Positions 1 through 8,641 of a stretch of 64,000 nt of DNA are shown one piece after another. The notes beneath the pieces were generated by a model, which did not search any database, was not told where the DNA came from, and saw only the letters and a program-made list of their open reading frames with translations. The translations under genes were made by a program, and so were the position numbers. The stretch covers positions 64,689 through 128,688 of the forward strand of contig CAMCZZ010000007.1 of assembly GCA_945888375.1 (NCBI GenBank). The letters are read 5' to 3'. Numbering within the stretch: position 1 is the stretch's first letter; every line of letters begins with the position of its first letter. This stretch comes from Akkermansia muciniphila. GTDB lineage: Bacteria > Verrucomicrobiota > Verrucomicrobiia > Opitutales > Opitutaceae.

Positions 1-122
1 AACACGTTGCCGGGAACGACGCGGCGGCTGTCCATCACCAGGCCGGAGATGGCGCGGTCGAGCGGGCCGCGGATGGCGGTTATCTCCTCCCGGTCAAGGA
101 GGTCGGAAAGGGTGGGAACCAT
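1..122 (-). CDS. murE: UDP-N-acetylmuramyl-tripeptide synthetase, N-terminal fragment
   Basis: Only the first 40 codons lie in the window; the rest runs off the left edge. Translation of the minus strand gives an N-terminus with the DSRRVVPGNV motif, which matches the conserved N-terminal substrate-binding region of MurE ligases. MurE adds the third amino acid to the UDP-MurNAc dipeptide in the cytoplasm. It lies directly after ftsI, the usual order in the division and cell-wall cluster. I chose the ATG at 122 because it gives a family-like N-terminus. The frame stays open upstream to a GTG at 275 that overlaps the ftsI stop as GTGA. The extra 51 residues would be arginine- and proline-rich and unlike MurE, but coupling makes that start possible. 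Confidence 0.85.
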   Translation of the reverse strand, partial: MVPTLSDLLDREEITAIRGPLDRAISGLVMDSRRVVPGNV

Positions 123-271
123 GGGAAAGGCGCGTTGCAAAGGGGAGGGCCGGCGGCGGCCGCGGATGGCCGGGCCGGGCCGGCGGCGAGAGGCCCTAGC
201 GGGCTCGCAGAGGCCTGATCCGCCGGCGGCGAAGGCGCGGATCAGGGCGTAGTTTTGCAGTAGATACCCGG

Positions 272-2170
272 TCACCGGCGGACTCCTTCCTTGGGCAAGG
301 CGGCGAGCGCGACGCCGGGGGCGGTGACAGGTTTGACATCCAGATACTGGATAAGCTGCTCGGCGACCTTGCGAAAGCTTGGCACGGCGACCACGGCTCC
401 GTAGCCGGTGCCGCCGCCGGGCGGGTGGCCGTCGTCGACGATCACGCTGATCACGACGCGCGGCCGGCTGGCGGGGAAAAAACCGACGAAGGAGCCCACG
501 TGATTTCTAGGCGAGTAGCGCCCGCCGATGAGTTTTTGGGCGGTGCCGGTCTTGCCGGCGACCTCAAAGCCGGGGATGGCGGCGGCCTTGGCGGTGCCGT
601 CGGGCGAGGCGACTTTTTGCAACATGCGCGCCATGGTCTCGGCGGTGGCGGGCGCGAGCACGGTGCGGCGGACGGCGGGGCGGAAGGTGTAAACCGGCTC
701 GCCGGACGTATCCAGCACCTGGCGGATCACCTGCGGGCGGAGCAACTGGCCGCCGCTGGCGATCACGCCCATCCCGTAATGGATCTGCAGCGGGGTGGCG
801 GCGATGGAGTAGCCGGCGGGGATGCGGGTGATATCGATGCCGGACCAGCGGGCGGGATCGGCCAGCAGCCCGGGTTCCTCGCGGCCGAGCGGGTAGCCGG
901 AGCGTTCCCCGTAGCCGAAGGCGCGGGCGTAGTCGTAGAGCCGGCGCTCGCCGAGCAGCATGCCGACCTGGGCGGTGCCGACGTTGCTGGAGTGGCTGAT
1001 GACTTCACTGAGGTTCAGCGGGTGGTCGTAGCGGTGGTCGTCGCGCATGAAGCGACGCGGTTTTCCATTGTGGACGAGGCTATCGAGGGTGCAGTCAAAC
1101 TTGCTCGCGGTTGTGACGAGGCCCTCGTTCAGCGCGCCGGCGAGAGCCACGATCTTGAAGGTGGAGCCGGGTTCGATTAGATCGGCGGCGGCGATGTTGC
1201 GTTGTTTCTCCAGGGGGGTGGTGCCAAACTCGTTGAGGTCAAAGGTGGGGTGGTTCGCCAGGGCCAGTAGAAAGCCGGTGCGGGCGTCGCTCACAATGAT
1301 GGTGGCTTTGGCGGGCTGGAACTTGGCGACCAAGGCGTTCATCTCCTGTTCGGCGATGTGCTGAACGGCGCAGTCGATGGACAAGACCACGCTCCATCCG
1401 TCATCGGCCGGCACTTCCCGCTGGCGGAACTGGGCGAGCTCGGTGCGTTTGCCGTCGCGTTCGATTTCGCGCCAGCCAGACAGTCCTTTCAGATAGCGAT
1501 CGGCATAGGCCTCGACGCCGCCCGAGGGGACGTCCTCTTTGTTGACGTAGCCCAGCACGTGGGCGGCGAGATCGCGGTGGGGGTAGACCCGGCGGAAGCG
1601 ACGTTCGTGGGTGAGACCGGCGATGCGGACGGGGTCTTTTTTTCCGGGTAGCCGGAGGGCCTGGATGCGGCTGAAATGCTCCTCGGTCACGCCTTCGAGC
1701 AACTTCATGTAGCGCACGCGCACGCGGCCGTCGGGAGCCTCGTCCTCGGTGTCTTCGGGAACGGGGATGGTTTTCCAGGCGGGGGCGAAGGCGGCTTCGA
1801 GCGTGCCGGCGGGCATGCCGAGCAGCTCGGCGAGGGCGGCGCGGGCGGCCCGTTGATCGTTTTCAAACGCGGCTTTGCGGGCGGCGAATTTCTGGGCCTC
1901 GATTTTCTCCGGCAGGGCCCAGGGGTCGATGGCGAGGGTGATATCGGTGCGGGTGGTGGCGAGGAGGTCTCCGCGTGTATCCAGAATATCGCCACGGCGG
2001 GCGGGGTCGGCAACCACGCGGTGACGGGCGTCCTGGATTTGTGAAAGATAGTGTTCGCGGTCGAGCACGTGCAGCTCGACTAGACGGTAGGCGACGACGG
2101 CGAAGCTGGCGACGACGGCGCCGGCGATCAGATGGAGACGCAGATTTTTGGCAAAGCCGCGGGCGGTCAT
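272..2170 (-). CDS. ftsI: Peptidoglycan transpeptidase, class B penicillin-binding protein (FtsI/PBP3)
   Basis: This septal transpeptidase crosslinks peptidoglycan during division and is anchored in the inner membrane. The 632-residue protein has one N-terminal membrane segment (about 12-30), a dimerisation domain, and a C-terminal transpeptidase domain. All three catalytic motifs are visible: SxxK as STFK at 336-339 (Ser336 the nucleophile), SxN as SSN at 394-396, and KTG at 540-542. The length is slightly above E. coli FtsI (588). It starts 4 bases after the ftsL stop and is followed by murE, so the division operon order is conserved and co-transcription from the mraZ promoter is likely. 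There is no C-terminal PASTA domain, which favours FtsI over the SpoVD/PBP2x type. Confidence 0.95.
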   Translation of the reverse strand: MTARGFAKNLRLHLIAGAVVASFAVVAYRLVELHVLDREHYLSQIQDARHRVVADPARRGDILDTRGDLLATTRTDITLAIDPWALPEKIEAQKFAARKAAFENDQRAARAALAELLGMPAGTLEAAFAPAWKTIPVPEDTEDEAPDGRVRVRYMKLLEGVTEEHFSRIQALRLPGKKDPVRIAGLTHERRFRRVYPHRDLAAHVLGYVNKEDVPSGGVEAYADRYLKGLSGWREIERDGKRTELAQFRQREVPADDGWSVVLSIDCAVQHIAEQEMNALVAKFQPAKATIIVSDARTGFLLALANHPTFDLNEFGTTPLEKQRNIAAADLIEPGSTFKIVALAGALNEGLVTTASKFDCTLDSLVHNGKPRRFMRDDHRYDHPLNLSEVISHSSNVGTAQVGMLLGERRLYDYARAFGYGERSGYPLGREEPGLLADPARWSGIDITRIPAGYSIAATPLQIHYGMGVIASGGQLLRPQVIRQVLDTSGEPVYTFRPAVRRTVLAPATAETMARMLQKVASPDGTAKAAAIPGFEVAGKTGTAQKLIGGRYSPRNHVGSFVGFFPASRPRVVISVIVDDGHPPGGGTGYGAVVAVPSFRKVAEQLIQYLDVKPVTAPGVALAALPKEGVRR

Positions 2171-2174
2171 CTAT

Positions 2175-2579
2175 TCAGCGCGGGGCGCCTCCGAGGTTGA
2201 AGCGGACAGGGGCAAGGTTTTGACCGGTCTCGGCGGCGAAGATCTCCGCCTTGCGGTTCGCGGCGAGGCGATCAGTCACGGAAATGCCCACGCGGACGAC
2301 GCGTGTCTCGACGGGGGGCACGAGGCCTAGGGCGAGGGTCTGGTTGCGCTCCTCGAGCACTTCGGGTGACTGGCCGGCGGCGACGAGGCCGCCGATCTCG
2401 GCGACCCGGCGCTCGGTCTCGGCGATGCGCTGTTCAAGCACGCGGGCGGTGTTGGCGGAAACGGAGATGTCGCGGCGGAGATCCACGATGGCGAAGCCGA
2501 GGCTGCCGCCTGTGCCCAGGGCGACGAGGGAGCCGAGGACGATCTGGGTGGCAAAGGCACGGGTGGAGCGGATTTTCAT
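2175..2579 (-). CDS. ftsL: FtsL-like cell division protein
   Basis: A 134-residue protein with a short basic N-terminus, one predicted membrane helix (about 12-32) and a following heptad-like stretch rich in Arg, Glu, Leu and Val (about 40-70) that could form a coiled coil. This topology is that of FtsL, the bitopic division protein that bridges FtsB/FtsQ and the FtsW-FtsI synthase. FtsL sequences are poorly conserved, so the call rests mostly on size, topology and position between rsmH (12 bases upstream) and ftsI (4 bases downstream), the standard FtsL slot. The C-terminal third after residue 80 is longer than in E. coli FtsL and has no recognised domain. Confidence 0.75.
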   Translation of the reverse strand: MKIRSTRAFATQIVLGSLVALGTGGSLGFAIVDLRRDISVSANTARVLEQRIAETERRVAEIGGLVAAGQSPEVLEERNQTLALGLVPPVETRVVRVGISVTDRLAANRKAEIFAAETGQNLAPVRFNLGGAPR

Positions 2580-2591
2580 AAAGCAGCGTGA

Positions 2592-3557
2592 TTAGAATTT
2601 GCGGATGGCGCGGAGGCGGGCGGAGCGGCTGCGCGGGTTGGCGGTGATCTCGGTTTCGGAGGCGACGACGGCCTTGCGGACGAGGGGTTCGGCTACGGCG
2701 TGGCGGAGGTCGGCGGGACGGTGGTCGTCGCGCGTCTCGGGTTGGCCGCAGAGACGGCGGAAGGCCTGTTTGACTGGGCGGTCTTCAAGGGAGTGGAAGC
2801 TGATCACGGCCAGCACGCCGCCCGGGGCGAGGGCGGTGAAAGCGGCGGGGAGGGCGCGTTCGAGGGCGCCGAGCTCGTCGTTTACCGCGATGCGGATACC
2901 TTGGAAGGCGCGGGTGGCGGGGTGGATCCGCGAGGTGAAGCGGTCCTTGGGCGGGATGGCTTGGGAAATGAGTTCCGCGAGGGAGGCGGTGCGGGTAAGG
3001 GCGCCGGTGCCGCGGGCGGCGAGGATGGCGCGGACGACGCGGCCGGCGTGGCGTTCTTCACCGTAGTCGGAAATGGCGCGGTAGAGCATTTCCTCGGTGG
3101 CGGTCTCGAGCCAGCGGGAGGCGGGCACGCCGTGGCGCGGGTCCATGCGCATGTCCGCGGGGGCGTCGGCGCGGAAGGAGAAGCCGCGCTCCGCGTCATC
3201 GAGCTGGAAGGACGAAACCCCGAGATCAAACAGCACCCCGTCGAGGCCGGTGAGGCCGAGGCTGGCGAGCTGGCCGAAGTCGCGGTCGAGCAGCGTGAAG
3301 TTTTCTCCGAACTGGGTCCGCAGGGTGGCGGCGCGGTCGGTCGCGGCGGGATCGCGATCGAGGGCGGTGACGCGGCAACCGGGGGCGGCCTCTAGCAACG
3401 CGCGTGTGTGGCCGCCGCCGCCGAAGGTGCAGTCGAGGTAGTGCCCGCCGGCGCGGGGGGCGAGCAAGGCGAGGGTCTCGGGCAGCAGGACGGAGACGTG
3501 GCCGGGCGTGGACATGGTCGGGGCGGGCGCGGCGAGATCAGGGAGCTCGGCAGTCAT
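2592..3557 (-). CDS. rsmH: 16S rRNA (cytosine1402-N4)-methyltransferase
   Basis: RsmH (MraW) uses S-adenosylmethionine to methylate N4 of C1402 in the 16S rRNA decoding centre. The N-terminal [13 protein letters not shown] segment is followed by the SAM-binding motif [10 protein letters not shown] (about 42-51). Further family motifs are [18 protein letters not shown] and [12 protein letters not shown]. The full length of 321 residues is typical (about 310). An internal ATG at 3515 would remove 14 unconserved N-terminal residues and begin just before the conserved region, so it is an equally plausible start. The gene sits between mraZ (66 bases upstream) and ftsL in the division cluster. Confidence 0.95.
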   Translation of the reverse strand: MTAELPDLAAPAPTMSTPGHVSVLLPETLALLAPRAGGHYLDCTFGGGGHTRALLEAAPGCRVTALDRDPAATDRAATLRTQFGENFTLLDRDFGQLASLGLTGLDGVLFDLGVSSFQLDDAERGFSFRADAPADMRMDPRHGVPASRWLETATEEMLYRAISDYGEERHAGRVVRAILAARGTGALTRTASLAELISQAIPPKDRFTSRIHPATRAFQGIRIAVNDELGALERALPAAFTALAPGGVLAVISFHSLEDRPVKQAFRRLCGQPETRDDHRPADLRHAVAEPLVRKAVVASETEITANPRSRSARLRAIRKF

Positions 3558-3623
3558 GGGCGGCGGGCCTCCGGGCGGCGCGAGGGGCGGGCGGGGAGGC
3601 GGGTGGCTTCATGGGCGGGCGGA

Positions 3624-4073
3624 TCAGATGCCCATCCGACGCAGGCGGTCGGCGGGTTTTTGCGCGGCGGTGGCGGACTGCACGCGTTCCCAATGGGCGG
3701 GACTGTAGAGATTGAACTTCGTCATCGAGCCAACGAGGACGACGTCCTTGGCGATGCCGGCGTGGGCGCAGAGCTCGGGCGTGAGCATGACGCGGCCGGA
3801 TTTATCGTAGCTGAATGATAGTGTCTTGCCGAAGAACTCGGCCGCGGCCTCCTGGGCTTCAGCGTCGGCGAGCGACTTTTCTGCGACCCGATCGTAGAGG
3901 GCCTGGGCCTGCAAAGGAGGCAAGACGCTGAGAAAGCCTTCGAGCGGCACCACCAGGAAAGTTTCGTCTTCAGAGTGCGCGGAGCGCCAGGCCGACGGAA
4001 TCGTGAGGCGATTCTTGTCGTCCAAAGTATGCCGGAAAGTGCCGGTATAGAATGGTTTGCCAGGAAGGGACAT
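3624..4073 (-). CDS. mraZ: Transcriptional regulator MraZ
   Basis: MraZ is a small DNA-binding protein built of two AbrB-like swapped-hairpin repeats. It forms a ring and represses its own division-cluster promoter. The first repeat contains DDKNRLTIP near residues 18-26 and the second contains DKSGRVMLTPEL. I start the gene at the ATG at 4073, which gives 149 residues beginning MSLPGKPFYTG, as in the family. The frame is open to 4118, but the longer start would place part of the four-repeat MraZ box inside the coding sequence. A GGAGGA lies 17 bases upstream of the chosen ATG, too far to be an ideal ribosome site. It is the first gene of the minus-strand division operon. Confidence 0.93.
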   Translation of the reverse strand: MSLPGKPFYTGTFRHTLDDKNRLTIPSAWRSAHSEDETFLVVPLEGFLSVLPPLQAQALYDRVAEKSLADAEAQEAAAEFFGKTLSFSYDKSGRVMLTPELCAHAGIAKDVVLVGSMTKFNLYSPAHWERVQSATAAQKPADRLRRMGI

Positions 4074-4092
4074 GGGATGCCGTGGAATTGTC

Positions 4093-4129
4093 CTCCACAA
4101 CGCCCCACTTTCTCCCATTTCGCTCCATT
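4093..4129 (-). promoter_or_regulatory. MraZ box: four direct repeats with 10-bp spacing
   Basis: Read on the minus strand, four pentamers occur at exact 10-base intervals: ATGGA (4124-4128), ATGGG (4114-4118), GTGGG (4104-4108) and GTGGA (4094-4098). MraZ proteins are known to bind TGG-rich direct repeats one helical turn apart upstream of mraZ, so this is very likely the autoregulatory operator of the division cluster. A TTGACG at 4132-4137 could be the -35 element. The -10 position 17 bases downstream (GAGAAA) is weak. Confidence 0.8.
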
Positions 4130-4503
4130 CTCGTCAAGCATTCCTCCAGAAAAACCCTACACTCCAGTGATTGGCGGTAACTGGGCACAGGTGGAGGCAG
4201 GTCGGCAGGCATGCGCGGCGCGTGCTTGGCTGGCGCCAGGGGAGGGCGTTTTTTATCCCCTAAAAACCTAGCCAAGATGCATTAAAAACTTGGGCTGGGA
4301 TGGCCGTTCAGCCTGGCCACGAGAGTGGGTGAGTGCGCGGGCAAACTCCGCCGGCTGGGGGGGCCGGGTGGGGCGTTGTGGGCAACTGCGCGAAACCTTC
4401 GCCCCCGCGGTGGGCCGTGGGTGGGTAGGGCCCGGATATCGGCCCTCCGCGCTGCGCTACTGAGCTGCCGGGCTAACCCCCGGGAAGGGTGAATGATCCA
4501 GGC
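4130..4503. other. Intergenic region between sufT and the MraZ box
   Basis: About 370 bases with no supported gene. It lies downstream of sufT and upstream of the mraZ operator, so it should hold the distal division-cluster promoter and the sufT 3' end. The open frames here are short and have no recognisable content. GC-rich inverted stretches such as CCGGG/CCCGG occur near 4468-4482, but no hairpin with a T-run is visible. Confidence 0.4.
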
Positions 4504-5043
4504 TCAGATCAGGCCCAGCTTCATTTTACCTTCTTCGGAGATCATTGACTGGTTCCAAGTGGGCTCCCAGACGATGCGCACCTCGGCGGAGGCGAGGCCG
4601 GGGACGAGCAGCAGTTTGCCTTTGGCGTCCTCGGCGATGGCTGGGCCCATGCCGCAGCCCGGTGCGGTGAGAGTCATCGCGACATCGGCGTGGTAACCGG
4701 TTGCGGTCGAGGTGACATCGAGGGAATAGACGAGGCCGAGATCGACGATGTTAACGGGGATTTCGGGATCGTAGACTTTGCGCAATTGGTTCCAGAGGGC
4801 CTCGGGATCGGGGGCGCCGTCCGCCAGGGTGGCGGCTTGCACGGATTGGTCGGTGGCTCGTTCGCCAATGGCGTCGGCGTCTTTGGCGTCGATGCGGTAA
4901 AGGCCGGCATCGCCTTGCACGGTGTAGGTGCCGCCGAGCACCTGGTGAATAAAGACTTTCGTGCCGGCGAAGAGGGTGTGTTTATCCCCGCTCGGGATCT
5001 GGGTGACGACGACGTCGCGGGACAGGAGGCGATCTTTATTCAT
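4504..5043 (-). CDS. sufT: Putative iron-sulfur cluster assembly protein SufT (DUF59/MIP18 family)
   Basis: The C-terminal half (about 85-179) is a MIP18/DUF59 domain with the DPEIPVNIVDLGLVY motif and the conserved cysteine in TAPGCGMG. The N-terminal half (about 1-70) matches the SufT-type extension. SufT proteins help maturation of Fe-S proteins in the cytoplasm; the exact step is not settled. The length of 179 residues is usual. The gene stands alone, with no other suf genes nearby, and is divergent from the radical SAM gene at 5825, which itself needs a 4Fe-4S cluster; a functional link is only a guess. The ATG at 5043 is the only good start. Confidence 0.88.
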   Translation of the reverse strand: MNKDRLLSRDVVVTQIPSGDKHTLFAGTKVFIHQVLGGTYTVQGDAGLYRIDAKDADAIGERATDQSVQAATLADGAPDPEALWNQLRKVYDPEIPVNIVDLGLVYSLDVTSTATGYHADVAMTLTAPGCGMGPAIAEDAKGKLLLVPGLASAEVRIVWEPTWNQSMISEEGKMKLGLI

Positions 5044-5824
5044 GAAAGAGGATTTTGCGGGCGGCCACGGGAAGCGGCGGAGCTTTAGGGGAAGAGAGTG
5101 TGATGCAGGGCGCTTGCGCGAGGTAAACGACCTGCCTATTTTTCACCTTTAACGATGTCAGGGGCCCTGTCCAATCCTGTGAACGCGCCGCGGCGAATTT
5201 CTTGGGCGACCCGGCGAGACCCGGGCCTGCAGGTCTGCGGGTTGGTGACGCGCGGTTTTTTAAGCGGCCCCACGTGACGGTTTCCGCTCTTCGCGGTCCG
5301 GGCTCCACCTGCCCCACAACCCAGCATCCCCGTTCCTGAGACGATCGTGATCGGTTAAACCAGAATCCGCGATTGGATTCGCTGAGACGCCGCAAGATCG
5401 GGGAGCAGATGGCGATGAACGAAATTCGCGGCGCGCCCACAGGGGCCAGAGGTGGTTTCGCAAATCGCCCGATGACCGCGAGGTTCCGGCGGATCGCGAC
5501 GAGCAAACGCGGCTTTCGGGTAAACTCGTCCAGACCCAATGGGCTTTTTCTCTAAAACGCCCCTACAAATTCGATGCGGAGTTTTCGCGAAATCTCGAAC
5601 CCAACGGTTGCACGCTCACGAACACCCTTCAGGTCATTTTTCAGCGATTCTCGGCCTGAGCCCTTTGGCTTGGTGGCAATTCGATTGAAGGAGGCAGACT
5701 TCGCCGAGGCGAAATCGGGGCTGACAAAACGTCGATTGCGGAATAAGTTTAAGTCATTAAATATGAAGCGAATGCATGACTGGATTTTCCACTGCGCCAT
5801 GGTTTGTCACTAGCATGGATTTTA
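5044..5824. other. Intergenic region between sufT and the radical SAM gene
   Basis: About 780 bases between divergent genes. The middle holds a family 1 dispersed repeat (5353-5525). Open frames on both strands here are compositional and share sequence only with the other repeat copies. The last 200 bases before the radical SAM gene are AT-richer, for example around 5740-5765, which fits a promoter, but I cannot fix -35 and -10 boxes. Confidence 0.4.
5353..5525 (+). repeat. Dispersed repeat family 1, copy A
   Basis: This stretch aligns over its full length with 50704-50880 and, inverted, with 58731-58878. Shared blocks include GATTGGA near the left end, GAGCAGAT, GAGGTGGTTTCGCAA and TTCCGGCGGATCGCG. 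The ends form a diverged inverted repeat: GGTTAAACCAGAATCCGCG on the left against CGCGGCTTTCGGGTAAAC on the right. It lies between divergent genes and is probably non-coding. Confidence 0.75.
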
Positions 5825-6907
5825 ATGTCGGCCATGAAACCGACTATCCCTGAAAATCCATCGTTCCCCCGGTCCAGTCAGCCTGCGTTCGGGAAAGTTG
5901 ATTCCTTCCCCGCCCGTGCCCGGATGAACGGAAAATCGGTCGTGATGGTGCCGGCTAAAACGATCCTGAATTTCCAAAGCGGGTTCGTTCATAAGATGCT
6001 TTGCGATGGTCCGACCTTCTCTACCGGAAGTGCGTGTGGATACTCCTGTTCCTTCTGTTACGTCCCGGCCATCATGCGGAAAAATCCCCATGGGATCGAC
6101 CCGAGTCTCAAGCATGAAGAGATCGTCGTCCGCCGGGAAAATCCGATCGAGGTCCTTCGTCGTCAGCTTACCCGGGCTAACGGAAAACCCAAGATAACGG
6201 GTCCCGATGAAGTCGGTCGCGTGGTCTTCGCGAGTCCCTTGGTGGATGTGGCGGCCAACATGGATCTCGTTCGCGAGACCATCGAGGCGTGTCGCGTGAT
6301 CTTGGAGCTTACCCCGTGGACGATCCGGCTGCTGAGCAAATCCAACTTGCTCCCGAAAGTAGCCGAGGGTCTGGCCGATCCGGCGATCAAAGACCGAGTG
6401 ATTTACGGAGTGTCCACCGGAACCCTGGACGACCGGCTTGCCCAGGCGTTCGAAGGCGGCACCCCTCTCGTATCGAAGCGTATCCAGTCGATCCATTGGC
6501 TTCAGGATAAGGGCTTCCGGACCTATGGGATGATTTGTCCGAGTCTGCCCTTGGAGACGCGCGAAGACTACTGGGACTTTGCGCGGGAGTGCGCGGAAAA
6601 ACTCCGGGCGGATCGCATGGAGCATGTCTGGGCGGAGGTAATCAATGTCCGCGGGGAAAGTTTTGAGCGGACCGAGGCGGCCTTGCGGGAGGCGGGCTTT
6701 GCGCGGGAAGCGGAGCGGCTCAAGGCGGTGAGTCTCGGGACGCCGGAGTCGAAATTGGCGTGGGAGGACTATGCGCGTTGGACCTTCGAGGGGCATGCCG
6801 AGGTGTATGCGGGCGTTCCTGGCAAACTCCGGTTTCTCCAATACGTGACCAAGCCTACCGAGGCGTGGTGGGCGGCGCGGGAAAACCAGGGCGCGGTCCT
6901 TCTCTGA
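5825..6907 (+). CDS. Radical SAM protein, spore photoproduct lyase-like family
   Basis: The cluster-binding motif CGYSCSFC (CX3CX2C) lies at about residues 71-78 of a 360-residue protein, followed by the TIM-barrel half with LTPWTIRLLSKS and ISTGTLDD-like segments typical of SPL-related radical SAM proteins. The enzyme should use a 4Fe-4S cluster to cleave S-adenosylmethionine; its substrate is unknown. A true spore photoproduct lyase is unlikely because the motif context differs and no sporulation genes are present. Starts at ATG 5825 or 5834 are both possible; the frame is open to a TTG at 5804. It is 40 bases from the next gene, 6948-7367, and likely heads a three-gene unit. Confidence 0.8.
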   Translation: MSAMKPTIPENPSFPRSSQPAFGKVDSFPARARMNGKSVVMVPAKTILNFQSGFVHKMLCDGPTFSTGSACGYSCSFCYVPAIMRKNPHGIDPSLKHEEIVVRRENPIEVLRRQLTRANGKPKITGPDEVGRVVFASPLVDVAANMDLVRETIEACRVILELTPWTIRLLSKSNLLPKVAEGLADPAIKDRVIYGVSTGTLDDRLAQAFEGGTPLVSKRIQSIHWLQDKGFRTYGMICPSLPLETREDYWDFARECAEKLRADRMEHVWAEVINVRGESFERTEAALREAGFAREAERLKAVSLGTPESKLAWEDYARWTFEGHAEVYAGVPGKLRFLQYVTKPTEAWWAARENQGAVLL

Positions 6908-6947
6908 AGAAGCCCACAGTCGGTAAAATCCATCCCGATTTCGAACC

Positions 6948-7367
6948 ATGCCCGAACCTAAATCCAAACCTATCGAGATACCCCTCGGAGACGACGGCGA
7001 GCCCCTGATGGTGGTGAGCCGTCATGTCGCCTTGATGCGCCCGCACCTTTTCAAAGTGTGCAATGAGAATATGAAACCGGGTGGCCGTCCCTCCCTCGAT
7101 CTATTCGCGGAGATGACCGAGTTTCCCGACGGCGAGCTGCTTTTGGTTTACGATGCAGCCACCGGCTCCCGCGTGTGGGTTCAGAGCCTTGGCGGCCGGG
7201 CGGATGGCTTTAGCCGGTTTTTTCTCCGACAAGCTGGCGTGTTGATGGACACCGAGGGCACGCATTTACGCGTGCCCCCCGGGTTTTGGCGGGTGCAGCC
7301 GCAGGCGGCGCAGCTAAGCGGCGGCGCGGTGACGTTTGCCTACTATCCTTTTCGTTATGTGTGGTGA
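6948..7367 (+). CDS. Hypothetical protein, 139 residues
   Basis: I do not recognise this protein. It has no signal peptide or membrane segment, is mixed alpha/beta in appearance, and ends in an aromatic-rich tail. Codon use is like its neighbours, with GC-rich third positions. Its last 11 bases overlap the start of the next gene, which strongly suggests co-translation, and it follows the radical SAM gene by 40 bases. It may be a small partner of that unit. Confidence 0.65.
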   Translation: MPEPKSKPIEIPLGDDGEPLMVVSRHVALMRPHLFKVCNENMKPGGRPSLDLFAEMTEFPDGELLLVYDAATGSRVWVQSLGGRADGFSRFFLRQAGVLMDTEGTHLRVPPGFWRVQPQAAQLSGGAVTFAYYPFRYVW

Positions 7368-8559
7368 AACTTTTGATTGGGATAAAATAACCCGGCGACA
7401 CGCCTTGTGCACGTGGCGCAATCGGGCGCGGTCCACCGAGCCTTTGATCGATTTTTTGGAATCCAAGTTGCGCGGAGTGCGCCTGCACCTCCTGGGCATT
7501 CCGGCCGAGGACGACATCGAGGTGCGAATTTGCGATTCGGCCGAGGAGTTCTCCCGCGCGGTGGAGCAGGCGGGCCGGCGCGTGCTGCCGCATCTGCGCC
7601 GGTGGGCGACGATTTGCCACGCCAGCACCGTATCGGTCGGGGACTTGATGCCGTGGGTGGCCAACGAGAGCGAGGCTTTGGAGACTTTGTTCCGCGTCGA
7701 GCTGGGCGGCGACGAACTGGCCGAGTGCTATCACTGCTACGCTCCCGAGGGATGGGCGGACCCGCAGGGAAAGCGGACGCCGGTCCTGCTTGCTGGCCAT
7801 GTGCCGCGCGCGGTGGAATGGCGCAGCCTCGTGGCGGTGGAGTGGTGCATGACGGAAACGGGTCGCGGCAAAATGCCGGACGTTCATTTCGACCTGGCGT
7901 TTGAGACGCTTCTGGCGCTGCACGCCTGCGCCGCCTTCATGATCCTGGACAACGGCATTGCGCTGGTCTGCCGACGCCCCGTGGAGTTGCACTTCGACCC
8001 TCAGGGCCGGCTGGGGCGCTGCGATGGCCCCGCGGTGTTGTGGGCCAATGGCGAGACCGGGTGGTATCTGGCTGATCAGGCATTCCCCCGCGTGCTGCGG
8101 GATCGCTGCAACCAGCTCTATCACGGAACGGCGAACCCTTGGCCGCAGCCCGACATGGAGTGGGAGGAGAAGGTCACGCGCGATCTTTGCGACGATTACC
8201 TGTATCCAGTTCCTATCTCCGGCGCGGAGCTGACAAAAATCATCCGCGAGGGTCTGGCCGACCAACCCTTGTTCAGCTCGTGGTTCTTTGAGGAGGATTT
8301 GCGGGCAGGGCGCTACATCGTCTGGGACACGGTGGGGCCGTGGACGCAGGGCGGCGGGACCGTGCTGCGGGAAATGCAACTGCGGCGGGTGGAGCGTGGC
8401 CCCGGGGTGAGGCACTATCTCTGCGAACTAGGGGAGGAGCGCCACGCCGAACGCGTCATCGAGGTGCCCGATCGTTTTTTCCGAGTGGATGACGCCCTCG
8501 CTTGGACCTATGATCCGAAAGGTGTTTCCAAGGCAGCGGGCGAAAAAACCGAGCCTTAA
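7357..8559 (+). CDS. Hypothetical protein with a DUF6745-like segment
   Basis: A 400-residue soluble protein. A central stretch (about 205-225) with HFDPQGRLGRCDGPAVLWANG resembles DUF6745-type proteins, where HxxxGP and W-x-G motifs recur; their function is not known. I start at the ATG at 7357, which overlaps the preceding gene by 11 bases; the frame is open to 7336 but that start has no support. It is the third gene in line with the radical SAM gene. The DUF assignment is from memory of the motif and needs a profile search. Confidence 0.65.
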   Translation: MCGETFDWDKITRRHALCTWRNRARSTEPLIDFLESKLRGVRLHLLGIPAEDDIEVRICDSAEEFSRAVEQAGRRVLPHLRRWATICHASTVSVGDLMPWVANESEALETLFRVELGGDELAECYHCYAPEGWADPQGKRTPVLLAGHVPRAVEWRSLVAVEWCMTETGRGKMPDVHFDLAFETLLALHACAAFMILDNGIALVCRRPVELHFDPQGRLGRCDGPAVLWANGETGWYLADQAFPRVLRDRCNQLYHGTANPWPQPDMEWEEKVTRDLCDDYLYPVPISGAELTKIIREGLADQPLFSSWFFEEDLRAGRYIVWDTVGPWTQGGGTVLREMQLRRVERGPGVRHYLCELGEERHAERVIEVPDRFFRVDDALAWTYDPKGVSKAAGEKTEP

Positions 8560-8641
8560 CCTCGGAAACGGCAGCAGGGACCTTAGATTTCACGGGTTAA
8601 CTCGGATAATGTAGTCCCAAACTAACCACAGCTTAAAATCC

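Noticed and set aside
5825-6907. A spore photoproduct lyase
   Set aside because: Only the general radical SAM and SPL-like layout is visible, and no sporulation gene supports that specific role.
5822-6967. A 381-codon open frame antisense to the radical SAM gene
   Set aside because: It mirrors the true gene in a GC-rich context, has no recognisable motif, and the plus-strand frame carries the CX3CX2C motif.
7210-8415. A 401-codon antisense frame over the two hypothetical genes
   Set aside because: No motifs, compositional Arg/Pro/Gln bias and full overlap with better-supported frames on the plus strand.
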